A DNA stretch of 12,690 bases from Aureispira sp045105775 (GTDB lineage Bacteria > Bacteroidota > Bacteroidia > Chitinophagales > Saprospiraceae), in contig JBGCDW010000289.1 of NCBI GenBank assembly GCA_045105775.1, positions 1 to 12,690 on the forward strand, given 5' to 3'. The position numbers and the translations under genes are program-made. The notes below the pieces were generated by a model. It did not search any database. It was not told where the DNA came from and worked only from the letters and a program-made list of their open reading frames with translations. Positions 1 to 7,850 of the stretch are shown piece after piece; positions within the stretch are counted from its first letter, which is position 1; each line of letters opens with the position of its first letter.

Positions 1-153
1 GATGTAATTTTATCTGCTGTCGGGAGTTGTACTTGTCGTCTCATTTCTATGTTCAAGTTTTGGTAGACCTAAACATACTGTGAGATTTCGTACAATTCCT
101 GATTTTTCAATGAACTTTTGCTAAAGTGTATAGTAACTTAATCAAGGTCTATA

Positions 154-1167
154 CTACCCCAATTCTTCTCGCAAAGCCACTGTTTTTCTAATTTTGGTAT
201 ACAAGCGCTCTGCTTCTCCAAACGAAAGAGTTTGTTGTCCATCCGAGAACGCCTGTTCGGGCTGTTTGTGTACTTCTACCAACAAACCATCTGCCCCTGC
301 CATGATTGCTGCCAAGGACATATCATCGACATATTGGCGCAAACCAATGCCATGTGAAGGATCTACAATAACAGGCAAGTGTGATTTGTGTTTGAGAATA
401 GGCACGGCATTGAGGTCGAGCGTATTTCTATAACTGCTCTCAAAAGAACGAATACCACGCTCACACAACATGATTTTTTCATTGCCATTCGAAAAAACAT
501 ACTCTGCTGCTTGCAACAATTCATTGATACTGCCCGAGATACCACGTTTGAGCAAAACAGGTTTATCCACTTGCCCCAAAGCATCCAATAAGTTGAAATT
601 CTGTGCATTGCGCGCCCCCACTTGAAAAATATCGATGTATTCCTGCATGGATTCAATTTGAGAAACCTGCATGACTTCCGTAATAATCTTGATACCTGCC
701 TCTTGGCAAGCCTTATAGAACAATTGCAAACCTTCTAAACCCATTCCACGGAAAGAATAAGGCGAACTTCGCGGCTTGTACACCCCACCGCGCATAATTT
801 TGATGTTATTGGCTTTGAGGTGCGCCACCGTTTCCTCGATTTGCTGTTCGCCCTCTATAGAACAAGGCCCAGCCATAATCGAAAAATGACCTTCCCCAAT
901 CTTTACACCATCACCCAAATCAATAATGGTTTGTTGCACTTTCCATTTGCTAGAAACCAATTTATACTGGTCGCTCACTCTATGCAAATCCTGCACACCG
1001 TCCAGTACACCAATACTTCTAATATCAAATTCCTTCTTACCAATAGCTACAATATAATCTTGAAATTGGGTGCTAACCTTGGTATGTTGATAGTCAACAG
1101 CTTCTAAATGTGCTAATAACTTTTGATAAGCTTTAGGGGCTATATTTTTTTCTAATTGTATAATCAT
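154..1167 (-). CDS. aroF: 3-deoxy-7-phosphoheptulonate (DAHP) synthase, type I beta, with N-terminal regulatory domain
   Basis: Condenses phosphoenolpyruvate and erythrose 4-phosphate to DAHP, the first step of the shikimate pathway that makes chorismate. The 337 residues match the size of the Thermotoga maritima type. Residues 1-75 or so resemble its ferredoxin-like regulatory domain, and the barrel follows. Visible barrel motifs are GPCSIE (100-105), KPRSSPYSFRG (131-141), QVGARNAQNF (182-191), LLKRG (205-209) and VDPSHG (268-273). The expected metal ligands are Cys102, His272, Glu298 and Asp309. There is no chorismate mutase domain. I chose the ATG at 1167 because a longer in-frame reading runs back into trpA and adds no conserved sequence. 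It lies 34 bases after trpA and is the last gene of the trp operon, so trp attenuation should also control it. The symbol could equally be aroA(G) or aroG; the function is secure. Confidence 0.93.
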   Translation of the reverse strand: MIIQLEKNIAPKAYQKLLAHLEAVDYQHTKVSTQFQDYIVAIGKKEFDIRSIGVLDGVQDLHRVSDQYKLVSSKWKVQQTIIDLGDGVKIGEGHFSIMAGPCSIEGEQQIEETVAHLKANNIKIMRGGVYKPRSSPYSFRGMGLEGLQLFYKACQEAGIKIITEVMQVSQIESMQEYIDIFQVGARNAQNFNLLDALGQVDKPVLLKRGISGSINELLQAAEYVFSNGNEKIMLCERGIRSFESSYRNTLDLNAVPILKHKSHLPVIVDPSHGIGLRQYVDDMSLAAIMAGADGLLVEVHKQPEQAFSDGQQTLSFGEAERLYTKIRKTVALREELG

Positions 1168-1201
1168 GATGGTTGTTGTTTTAATAAATAGGGAAGAGGA
1201 T

Positions 1202-1987
1202 TTACACAGAAACCTCTTGGCGCAAGCCGTGAACAAATTGGTGAATATCAGTGGGCAAATCTTGACTCTGCTCCAACATTCTAATAAAAGCACTTCCTAC
1301 AATAGCACCATTGGCATATTGACAGACGGTTTGATAATCAACGGCCTTGGAAATTCCAAAACCAATCAATGTAGGATTTTTTAATCCTAGTGCTTTGATG
1401 CGCTCAAAATAAGCTAGGTTTGCTGCTCCAAAACCCGCTTGTTGGCCAGTGGTAGCAGCCGTAGAAACCACATAAATAAAGGCATTGCTCAAAGCATCAA
1501 TTTTGCGAATGCGCTCCTCCGAAGTCTGTGGTGTAATTAAGAAAATCATAGACAACCCATACTGCTCAAACAAGGCTTGATAATCGCGCTCATATTCATA
1601 CAACGGCAAATCAGGCAAAATCAAACCATCCACACCCACTGCTTTACACGCCTCCAAGAAAGCTTCCATACCAAATTGCAGCACAGGATTGAGATAGCCC
1701 ATGAGAATAATAGGCAATTGACTCTTGGGGCGAATATCGGTTAATTGCTGAAACAATACCTTGATAGACATGCCATTATCTAAGGCCACGCTGCTGCTGG
1801 CCTGAATGGTAGGGCCATCGGCCAAAGGATCAGAGTAAGGCATTCCCAATTCTATGATATTAGCCCCTGCTTTCTCCAATTCTACAATGACCGTGGTGGT
1901 ATCCTCCAGTGTAGGATAACCTGCGGTACAGTAGATATTGAGAATATCCTTTTGCTGGCGTTCAAAAAGTTGCTGTATTCTATTCAT
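1202..1987 (-). CDS. trpA: tryptophan synthase alpha chain
   Basis: Cleaves indole-3-glycerol phosphate to indole and glyceraldehyde 3-phosphate; the indole is channelled to the TrpB partner in the alpha2-beta2 complex. It has 261 residues, the normal family length. The catalytic pair is visible in ELGMPYSDPLADGP: Glu46 and Asp57, with the same spacing of 11 as Glu49/Asp60 of E. coli. VDGLILPDLP and the phosphate-binding GFGIS motif are present. It starts 61 bases after the trpB stop, the largest internal gap in the operon apart from none being long enough for a separate gene. No terminator or extra promoter is evident in that gap. Confidence 0.97.
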   Translation of the reverse strand: MNRIQQLFERQQKDILNIYCTAGYPTLEDTTTVIVELEKAGANIIELGMPYSDPLADGPTIQASSSVALDNGMSIKVLFQQLTDIRPKSQLPIILMGYLNPVLQFGMEAFLEACKAVGVDGLILPDLPLYEYERDYQALFEQYGLSMIFLITPQTSEERIRKIDALSNAFIYVVSTAATTGQQAGFGAANLAYFERIKALGLKNPTLIGFGISKAVDYQTVCQYANGAIVGSAFIRMLEQSQDLPTDIHQFVHGLRQEVSV

Positions 1988-2048
1988 TGTTATTATAATA
2001 TTCTTACAATCATTTAAAAATCACTTGCATGGAGCTCGCGTTGCTCAA

Positions 2049-3242
2049 TTAAGCAGGCAAATGTGCTCTATACGTTGCCAAATCCTTATCCCCACGACCA
2101 GACAAATTGATGACCGTCACCTCATTGGGCTGAAAATCTAGCTTGTCCAAAGCGGCAAAAGCATGAGCCGTTTCCAAGGCAGGCAAAATACCCTCCAAAC
2201 GCGCCAATTCATAGGCAGCTTTTAGGGCTTCCTCATCCGTCACGGCTACGGCTACGGCTCTTTTGCTGGTAATCAAATGCGCGTGCATCGGCCCAATGCC
2301 AGGATAATCCAAACCTGCCGAAATTGAATGCGGCTCTATTATTTGCCCATCTGCTGTTTGCATCAACAGGGTTTTGCTGGCGTGAATAATACCCTCTGTG
2401 CCGAGCATACTGGTAGCGGCTGATTTGCCTGTATGTACACCATGACCAGCAGCCTCTACAGCAATCAATTCTACTTGTGGTTCGTCCAAAAAATGATAAT
2501 AAGCCCCAGCAGCATTGCTTCCGCCACCCACACAAGCAATAATGCGATCAGGGCACTCTTGGCCTGTTTGCTCTAGCAATTGCTGGCGCATTTCGGCACT
2601 AATGACCGCCTGAAAACGTGCTACCATATCTGGATAAGGATGTGGCCCTACTACAGAACCAATGATATAATGCGTATCCTCAGGGTGATTGATCCAGTCT
2701 CTAATTGCCTCATTGGTCGCATCTTTTAGGGTTTTGCTGCCACTGTGTACAGGCACCACTTTAGCCCCAAGCATATGCATACGCGCTACATTTGGTGCTT
2801 GACGCTCTACATCTACCGCACCCATGTACACAATACACTCCAAGCCCATCAAGGCACAAACCGTAGCCGTCGCTACGCCATGCTGTCCTGCTCCCGTTTC
2901 GGCAATAATTCTGGTTTTGCCCAATGCCTGAGCCACCAAAATTTGTCCAATAGTATTGTTGATTTTATGCGCTCCTGTATGGCATAAATCCTCTCGTTTG
3001 AGGTAGATGTTGGTTTGAAATTTTTCACTCAAACGCTTGGCAAAATACAAAGGGGTAGGACGGCCTACATAATCCTTGAGCAACGCATTAAATTCTTCTT
3101 GAAAAGAAGGTCGAGCCATAATAGTAAGATACTGTTGGCGCAACTCTTCTACATTTGGATAGAGCATTTCAGGAATGTACGCACCTCCAAAATTACCATA
3201 ATAACCCTGTGGATTGACTTGATAAGTATTATTCATTGTCAT
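2049..3242 (-). CDS. trpB: tryptophan synthase beta chain
   Basis: PLP-dependent subunit that condenses indole with serine to give tryptophan. The reading is 397 residues. The Schiff-base lysine is Lys93 in HTGAHKINN, followed by AETGAGQHGVATA, and GGGSNAAG binds the PLP phosphate. The overall fit is to the standard TrpB1 that partners TrpA, not the stand-alone TrpB2 type. Two ATG codons lie six bases apart (3242 and 3236), giving MTMNNT or MNNT starts; no Shine-Dalgarno sequence separates them. It begins only 7 bases after the trpF stop. The order F-B-A matches many Bacteroidota trp operons. Confidence 0.97.
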   Translation of the reverse strand: MTMNNTYQVNPQGYYGNFGGAYIPEMLYPNVEELRQQYLTIMARPSFQEEFNALLKDYVGRPTPLYFAKRLSEKFQTNIYLKREDLCHTGAHKINNTIGQILVAQALGKTRIIAETGAGQHGVATATVCALMGLECIVYMGAVDVERQAPNVARMHMLGAKVVPVHSGSKTLKDATNEAIRDWINHPEDTHYIIGSVVGPHPYPDMVARFQAVISAEMRQQLLEQTGQECPDRIIACVGGGSNAAGAYYHFLDEPQVELIAVEAAGHGVHTGKSAATSMLGTEGIIHASKTLLMQTADGQIIEPHSISAGLDYPGIGPMHAHLITSKRAVAVAVTDEEALKAAYELARLEGILPALETAHAFAALDKLDFQPNEVTVINLSGRGDKDLATYRAHLPA

Positions 3243-3249
3243 AATAAGA

Positions 3250-3864
3250 CTATAAAGATTGTAATTGTTCTATAAATTGATGGATTAAAGGCACATTCTT
3301 CAATGCAGGAGCGTCTTCAAAACGACTGTTGATATCAATGCCATAAAGTTGTGGTAAATCCAAGCCTTGCAGGGCTGTTACACTATCAGGAGCAATACCG
3401 CCACTCAATAAAAAAGGTACTTCATATGGATATTGCTGCAGAATTTCCCAATCAAATTGAATCCCATTGCCCCCATAAGAAACGCCCTTGGTATCGAGCA
3501 AAAAGAAAGCACAATGAGGCGTGTACTCCTCCAAAACTGCCCAATCAAAGGAGTTGTCTACCCCAAATGCTTTGATAATGGAGTACCCTTTTTGAGCCAA
3601 TTCTTGACAACAATCAGGCGACTCATCTCCATGCAGTTGAAGATAATCGAGTTCAAACAAGCTTGCTTTTTCTTCCATCTCGGCTATGCTTGCATTGACA
3701 AACACCCCTACCCGTTGTACGGAGGGTGGCAATACGATTTCAGGCTTATCGGCTACAAATCTCGACGATTTGGGATAAAAAATAAAGCCAACAAAATCCA
3801 AGGACAACGCCCCTACAGCAGCAATGTTTGGGGCTTGGCGCAAACCACAGACCTTAATTTTCAT
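3250..3864 (-). CDS. trpF: phosphoribosylanthranilate isomerase
   Basis: Isomerises phosphoribosylanthranilate to CdRP, the third step from chorismate. It has 204 residues in a single beta/alpha barrel. The catalytic Cys6 is in KVCGLR and the catalytic Asp124 in LLDTKG. LQLHGDE (76-82), LSGGIAPD (153-160) and the phosphate-binding GIDINSRFE (175-183) are visible. Its ATG lies inside the end of trpC and the frames overlap by 11 bases (3854-3864), which implies translational coupling. It is a separate gene here, not fused to trpC as in E. coli. Confidence 0.96.
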   Translation of the reverse strand: MKIKVCGLRQAPNIAAVGALSLDFVGFIFYPKSSRFVADKPEIVLPPSVQRVGVFVNASIAEMEEKASLFELDYLQLHGDESPDCCQELAQKGYSIIKAFGVDNSFDWAVLEEYTPHCAFFLLDTKGVSYGGNGIQFDWEILQQYPYEVPFLLSGGIAPDSVTALQGLDLPQLYGIDINSRFEDAPALKNVPLIHQFIEQLQSL

Positions 3865-4672
3865 GAATCAATGTTTTTTTGCTTTTCTGACGCACCTGTT
3901 GAATGAATTTAGCACAAGCTTGCTGTGGACGTGCATCTTTCATAAATTGCTCGCCAATCAAGAAACCCTCAAAACCATGTTCTTGTAGCATGACTACTGT
4001 ATCGGGATCGCTGATGCCACTCTCAGATACTTTGACCAAATTGTTAGGCAACAGAGCGGCAATATGAAGCGATTTTTCCAAATCGACTTCAAAGGTTTTC
4101 AAATCTCTATTGTTGACACCCACCAAGTCAATTTCTGGACAAATTTTATCCAATTGCTCTGTGGTGTGCAATTCTAACAACACTTCCATTCCCAGACTCT
4201 TGGCAAATTGCGCCAAAGCTTGCACTTCTACCTTGCTTAAGCATTCTGCAATCAATAAAATAACATCCGCCCCTATAGATTTGGCCTGTACAATCTGGTA
4301 TTCATCTAGGACAAAGTTTTTATTAAGAATAGGAGCGTAGTTGTATTTTCTAGCTTCGGTAAGATCTTCTAATTTACCACCAAAAAAATGTTGATCGGTC
4401 AACACCGAGAGGGCAGAAGCACCTGCTTGCATGTAGCCAATAGATACCGTTTCTACTTTGGCATAAGCATTAATCACTCCTTTGGAGGGTGATTTGCGTT
4501 TGAATTCTGCAATAATACCTTGCTTATCGGGGCGTTTTAGGAATTCTACCAAAGAAACAGTAGGGGTTTCAAAGTAGATGCTTTGCTCCAATAATCGGCT
4601 GGGATAAAGGGCTTTCTGTTGGGCGACCTCCTCTTGTTTGTAGGCCATTATTTTGTCTAATATAGTACTCAT
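3854..4672 (-). CDS. trpC: indole-3-glycerol phosphate synthase
   Basis: Closes the indole ring by decarboxylating CdRP to indole-3-glycerol phosphate. It has 272 residues with the family's conserved stations: IIAEFKRKSPSKG (53-65, Glu56 and Lys58), ALSVLTDQHFFGG (87-99), PILNKNF (114-120, Lys118), LLELH (165-169, Glu167), GVNNRDL (185-191, Asn188) and VSESGI (215-220, Glu217/Ser218). The general-acid loop, usually LRKDF, reads LNKNF; the catalytic lysine is kept but both neighbours are Asn. Start and stop are tightly coupled: its ATG shares the A of the trpD stop (TAATG), and its end overlaps trpF by 11 bases. Confidence 0.96.
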   Translation of the reverse strand: MSTILDKIMAYKQEEVAQQKALYPSRLLEQSIYFETPTVSLVEFLKRPDKQGIIAEFKRKSPSKGVINAYAKVETVSIGYMQAGASALSVLTDQHFFGGKLEDLTEARKYNYAPILNKNFVLDEYQIVQAKSIGADVILLIAECLSKVEVQALAQFAKSLGMEVLLELHTTEQLDKICPEIDLVGVNNRDLKTFEVDLEKSLHIAALLPNNLVKVSESGISDPDTVVMLQEHGFEGFLIGEQFMKDARPQQACAKFIQQVRQKSKKTLIHEN

Positions 4673-5661
4673 TATGCTTGGATTAATTGTTTGAAATTTT
4701 GAAAAGCCTTTTGGCTCAGTAAAGTATCTTTGGCTTCTTGTATGCAGTCAGTAAGGACTCTGTTGGGGGCAAAACGTTGAATGGCTAGACCAGCATTGGT
4801 ACACACCACAGCATTTTGAGCAGCGCTGCCTTGTCCTTCTAGTATTTTTAGAAACACTTTTGCTGCTGCCTCAATGGTGCTTCCACCTTGGAGCGCGACG
4901 GCATCGTGTTGCTGTTGCCCAATTTGTGCAGGTTCTAGGCGTTGTTCTTGTGTGGGGGTAATGATCTTGAAGGCACCTGTCAAGGAAATCTCATCATAAC
5001 CATCCAAGGCGTGAACAATTGCGTATTCCTTTTGGCTTTGTTGTAGAATGTATTGGTACAAACGCACAATTTCTAAATTGGCAACCCCCACCAATTGCTG
5101 TTTGGGCTGTACTGGATTGACCAAAGGCCCCAACAAGTTAAAAAACGTACGAACGCCTAGTTCACGGCGAATACCAGCTACGGCTTTCATGGCTGGGTGA
5201 AACAATGGCGCGTGCAAAAAACACAAACTATGTTGATCCAATTGACGTTTGAGTTGTTCGGCATCATTGGTAAATTGATAGCCCAATGCTTGCAATACAT
5301 TGGAAGAACCACAAACAGAAGACACGCCATAATTGCCATGCTTGGTCACTTGATAACCTGCTCCCGCAACAACCACAGCCGCCAAGGTAGAAATATTGAA
5401 GGTATCCTTGCCATCACCACCTGTGCCACAGAGGTCCACACTGTCAAAATCAGCCAAATCAATTGGAACGCACAATTCTAACAAGGCTTCTCTAAAACCC
5501 AACAATTCTTGCAAGGCAATAGGGCGCATTTGAAAAACGGTTATAAAGGCAGCAATTTGTGCAGGATTGTAAATACCCTGTGTAATATCAACAAGTGTTT
5601 TTTTGGCGGTAGCCTGATCTAGATATTCCTGTTGGAATAATTTTTCTAGTAATTTTTTCAT
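4672..5661 (-). CDS. trpD: anthranilate phosphoribosyltransferase
   Basis: Transfers the phosphoribosyl group from PRPP to anthranilate. It has 329 residues, normal for a monofunctional TrpD. The PRPP site is clear: DLCGTGGDGKDTFNIST (76-92) and KHGNYGVSSVCGSSN (107-121), a version I associate with Bacteroidota in place of the proteobacterial KHGNRSVSS. GIRRELGVRTFFNLLGPLVNP and HALDGYDEISLT follow. It is not fused to the amidotransferase, which is a separate upstream gene (trpG) 27 bases away. The stop codon overlaps the trpC start by one base. Confidence 0.96.
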   Translation of the reverse strand: MKKLLEKLFQQEYLDQATAKKTLVDITQGIYNPAQIAAFITVFQMRPIALQELLGFREALLELCVPIDLADFDSVDLCGTGGDGKDTFNISTLAAVVVAGAGYQVTKHGNYGVSSVCGSSNVLQALGYQFTNDAEQLKRQLDQHSLCFLHAPLFHPAMKAVAGIRRELGVRTFFNLLGPLVNPVQPKQQLVGVANLEIVRLYQYILQQSQKEYAIVHALDGYDEISLTGAFKIITPTQEQRLEPAQIGQQQHDAVALQGGSTIEAAAKVFLKILEGQGSAAQNAVVCTNAGLAIQRFAPNRVLTDCIQEAKDTLLSQKAFQNFKQLIQA

Positions 5662-5688
5662 GATTATAAAATAGAGGAAGTAGTGAAA

Positions 5689-6285
5689 TTAGGAAACCAA
5701 TGTCGCATAAAAATTCTGAGCAAGCTTTAGGAAATTGTTGAGCAAAGCCTTGCCTGTAGGAGTTAGTACCGACTCTGGGTGAAATTGCAAGCCCCAAGTA
5801 GGATGCTCCTGATGTTTGAAGGCCATAATCTGGCCTTGTGCATCTTGTGCCAACACCTCCAAACAAACGGGCAATTCTTGTGTATCGACCACCCAAGAGT
5901 GGTAACGCCCTACGGTGAGGGGCGAGTTTTGCCCTGCAAAAATGCCTTCTTGCTGTAGCAATTCAATAGGCGTAGCCAAGCCGTGATATACTTTGCTAAG
6001 ATTGTGCAATTGCCCTCCAAATACTTGCCCAATGGCCTGATGCCCCAAACAAATACCCAAAATGGGTTTGCGCCCAGAGTACATTCGAATAATATCCAGC
6101 AACAAACCCGCTTCTTCGGGTAGCCCTGGCCCTGGCGAAAGCACAATCGCATCATAAGCATCAATGGCCTCTAGCGCAATTTGGTCGTTCCTAAATACAT
6201 CAATAGAAGTAGGTTCCAACTCTCTTAAGTATTGCACGAGATTGTAGGTAAACGAGTCGTAGTTGTCTATAACTAATAATTTCAT
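5689..6285 (-). CDS. trpG: anthranilate synthase component II (glutamine amidotransferase)
   Basis: Hydrolyses glutamine and supplies ammonia to TrpE for anthranilate synthesis. It has 198 residues, a class I amidotransferase. The nucleophile Cys79 is in GICLGHQ and the other triad members are His169 and Glu171 in LQFHPES. The N terminus MKLLVIDNYDSFTYN and the oxyanion-loop motif SPGPGLP (50-56) are standard. I chose the ATG at 6285: a longer reading adds eight residues that overlap the end of trpE and match nothing conserved. It begins 13 bases after the frame-corrected trpE stop. Such subunits can also serve PabB, but its place between trpE and trpD makes tryptophan synthesis its main role. 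Confidence 0.96.
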   Translation of the reverse strand: MKLLVIDNYDSFTYNLVQYLRELEPTSIDVFRNDQIALEAIDAYDAIVLSPGPGLPEEAGLLLDIIRMYSGRKPILGICLGHQAIGQVFGGQLHNLSKVYHGLATPIELLQQEGIFAGQNSPLTVGRYHSWVVDTQELPVCLEVLAQDAQGQIMAFKHQEHPTWGLQFHPESVLTPTGKALLNNFLKLAQNFYATLVS

Positions 6286-6298
6286 GATAAATATAGGA

Positions 6299-7703
6299 TT
6301 ACAATTCAACAGCTTGGAATAAGGCTTTTTGCAAGGCAGCCAATTTATTATTTACTTCTTGTAGTTCTTTTTCTTCGTCAGAATCAATCACTATGCCTGC
6401 CCCTGCTTGAAAATAAAGACTATAATCTTTGCTCATAAAAGAGCGAATCATAATGGCTTGATTGAGTTGACCAGTAGGATTAAAAAAACCAATAGCACCA
6501 CCATAAAATCCGCGATTTTGATTTTTCGTATTGATTGATTAATTGCAAGGCTTTGTATTTGGGCGCACCTGATAAAGTACCTGCTGGAAATGTATCGCCA
6601 AACACTTGGAATATATTGGCTTCTTGTGGTAAGTCGCCTTCTACTTTGGAAACCAAGTGCATTACATGGCTGTAATAATGAATGGTTTTGTATTCGGCCA
6701 CGGCAACATTTTGCGTATGTCGATTGAGGTCGTTTCTAGCCAAATCTACCAACATAACATGTTCTGCATTTTCTTTGGGATCGGCGCGCAGTGCTTGGGC
6801 GCGTTCTTCGTCTATTTGAGGGTTGCCAGAGCGGCGATAGGTGCCCGCGATAGGTGTTAGAATGGCTTGCTGGTCGCGAATAACCAATTGAGCCTCGGGA
6901 GAAGAACCCATGATTTTGTACGTGCCATAATCAAAGTAAAACAAATAAGGAGAAGGGTTGATAGAACGCAATGCGCGATACACATTAAAATCATCGCCCT
7001 GAAAAGGCTGTTGAAATTGGCGTGAAAATACGATTTGAAAAACATCCCCAATAGCACAGTGTTTTTTTCCTTGACTTACCAATGTTCTAAATTCCTCATC
7101 ACTCAAATTGCTACTTTGTTCCCCTGCCAAATCAAAGGAATACGTAGTCAATGCCCCTTTTTGCAAGTATTGTTCTATGCGTTCCAATTGACTACTTTCC
7201 CCTTCTACCAAATTCTCTAAGAGATACATTTGGCTGCTGTAGTGGTTGATAATAATCACATAACGATAAATGGCATAGCGCAAATCTGGCAAATCATGCT
7301 GGCGTTTGTCGGCATCCAATTCCAAGGTTTCAAAATGCTGTATGGCATCAAAGTTCGTATGTCCAAACAAGCCATTAAAACGCTGGTATTCCTCTGATCC
7401 TTCAAATTCAAAATGATTACAAAAATTTTGTAACAGATTGGAAACATTGCTTTTGGGCGGAATATCCACATAGTCCGATGCTTTGTTGGGGAAGTGACAC
7501 TCCAATCGACGATTTTGGAGCAATACCTCCGCAATAGGCTCTGCACAAATAAAGGAATAACTGTTTTCTTTAGACTGGTAATCTGAACTTTCTAGTAGAA
7601 TACTGTGTGCAATTTTGTCGCGCAATTGCAAATAAACACTTACAGGCGTGTGTAAATCGGCTAATCGCGTTCGACACACTGTATTCAGTTTGATGGTACT
7701 CAT
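6299..7703 (-). CDS. trpE: anthranilate synthase component I, with a single-base frameshift
   Basis: Converts chorismate plus ammonia to anthranilate, the committed and feedback-inhibited step. Frame 0 runs from ATG 7703 with LLESS (37-40), the Trp-feedback motif region, then GSSPEAQLV (266-274), IAGTYRRSG (285-293), HVMLVDLARND (315-325) and FPAGTLSGAPK (372-382). It then leaves the family after Tyr392-Glu393 and stops at 6480 with a 14-residue unrelated tail. The +1 frame resumes exactly with NQNRGFYGGAIGFF and continues through FQAGAGIVIDSDEEKELQE to a TAA at 6299-6301. Dropping one A from the run of five (6522-6526) gives 467 residues with the E. coli spacing between LI and RGxYGG. A base-call or assembly error is most likely; a genuine mutation is possible. 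Without the C-terminal 74 residues the enzyme should be inactive. The ATG at 7703 is preferred; a longer reading would pass through the attenuator hairpin. Confidence 0.93.
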
Positions 7704-7739
7704 AATTAATTGATTAAGGAAAATGTGTGGATATAGGAC

Positions 7740-7780
7740 AAAAAAAGAACTTGCACATCTGCGAGAGATGTGCAAGTTCT
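7740..7780 (-). terminator. trp attenuator (intrinsic terminator hairpin 3:4)
   Basis: On the minus strand a perfect 15-bp stem (AGAACTTGCACATCT, 7780-7766, with its complement at 7760-7746) encloses a 5-base loop and is followed by a run of T's (7746-7740) that overlaps the last stem base. It lies 36 bases upstream of the trpE ATG and 44 bases after the leader-peptide stop. Its position between leader peptide and first structural gene makes it the attenuator of the operon. There is no T run on the plus strand, so it is directional. Confidence 0.93.
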
Positions 7781-7834
7781 ATATATTAATAATCATATCT
7801 TTAGTACATATATAGTAAGGTTTGCTACTCTCGC
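7761..7834 (-). promoter_or_regulatory. candidate trp antiterminator (2:3 pairing)
   Basis: The end of the leader frame can pair with the terminator's 5' arm and loop in three nested helices: GCGAGAG (7834-7828) with CTCTCGC (7767-7761), 7 bp; GCAA (7825-7822) with TTGC (7775-7772), 4 bp; and CTATATAT (7815-7808) with ATATATAG (7786-7779), 8 bp. Small internal loops separate them. This structure takes up the whole 5' arm of the terminator, so the two folds exclude each other. The pairing is read directly from the sequence; its use in the cell is inference. Confidence 0.8.
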
Positions 7835-7850
7835 CATCGAAGGGAAGTAG
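7825..7850 (-). promoter_or_regulatory. candidate trp leader 1:2 (pause/protector) hairpin
   Basis: CTACTT (7850-7845), directly after the WWW-P codons, pairs with GAGTAG (7830-7825), with a possible inner CC/GG pair around an UUCGAU loop. It would occupy the GAG part of the antiterminator strand. A ribosome stalled at Trp codons 21-23 would cover 7850-7842 and free the downstream strand. This helix is weaker than the other two and is the least certain part of the model. Confidence 0.5.

Noticed and set aside
128..154. GTATAG / CTATAC inverted repeat at the end of the DAHP synthase gene as an operon terminator
   Set aside because: The stem is 6 bp of mostly A-T pairs, the loop is 15 bases and no U run follows on the minus strand. 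I find no terminator for the operon within the window.
3433..3906. A 157-codon plus-strand frame opposite trpF and trpC
   Set aside because: It lies antisense to well-supported genes, matches no family and looks like a shadow of their codon pattern.
6480..6530. Programmed frameshift in trpE governed by the Trp codons (WWCYW) in the frame-0 tail
   Set aside because: The UGG codons are the conserved YGGAIG codons read out of frame, so they arise by coincidence. A homopolymer error or plain mutation explains the break more simply.
7704..7775. An N-terminal extension of TrpE of 24 residues (MHISRRCASSF...)
   Set aside because: It would be encoded by the 3' half of the attenuator hairpin and its U run. 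TrpE family homology begins at the ATG at 7703.
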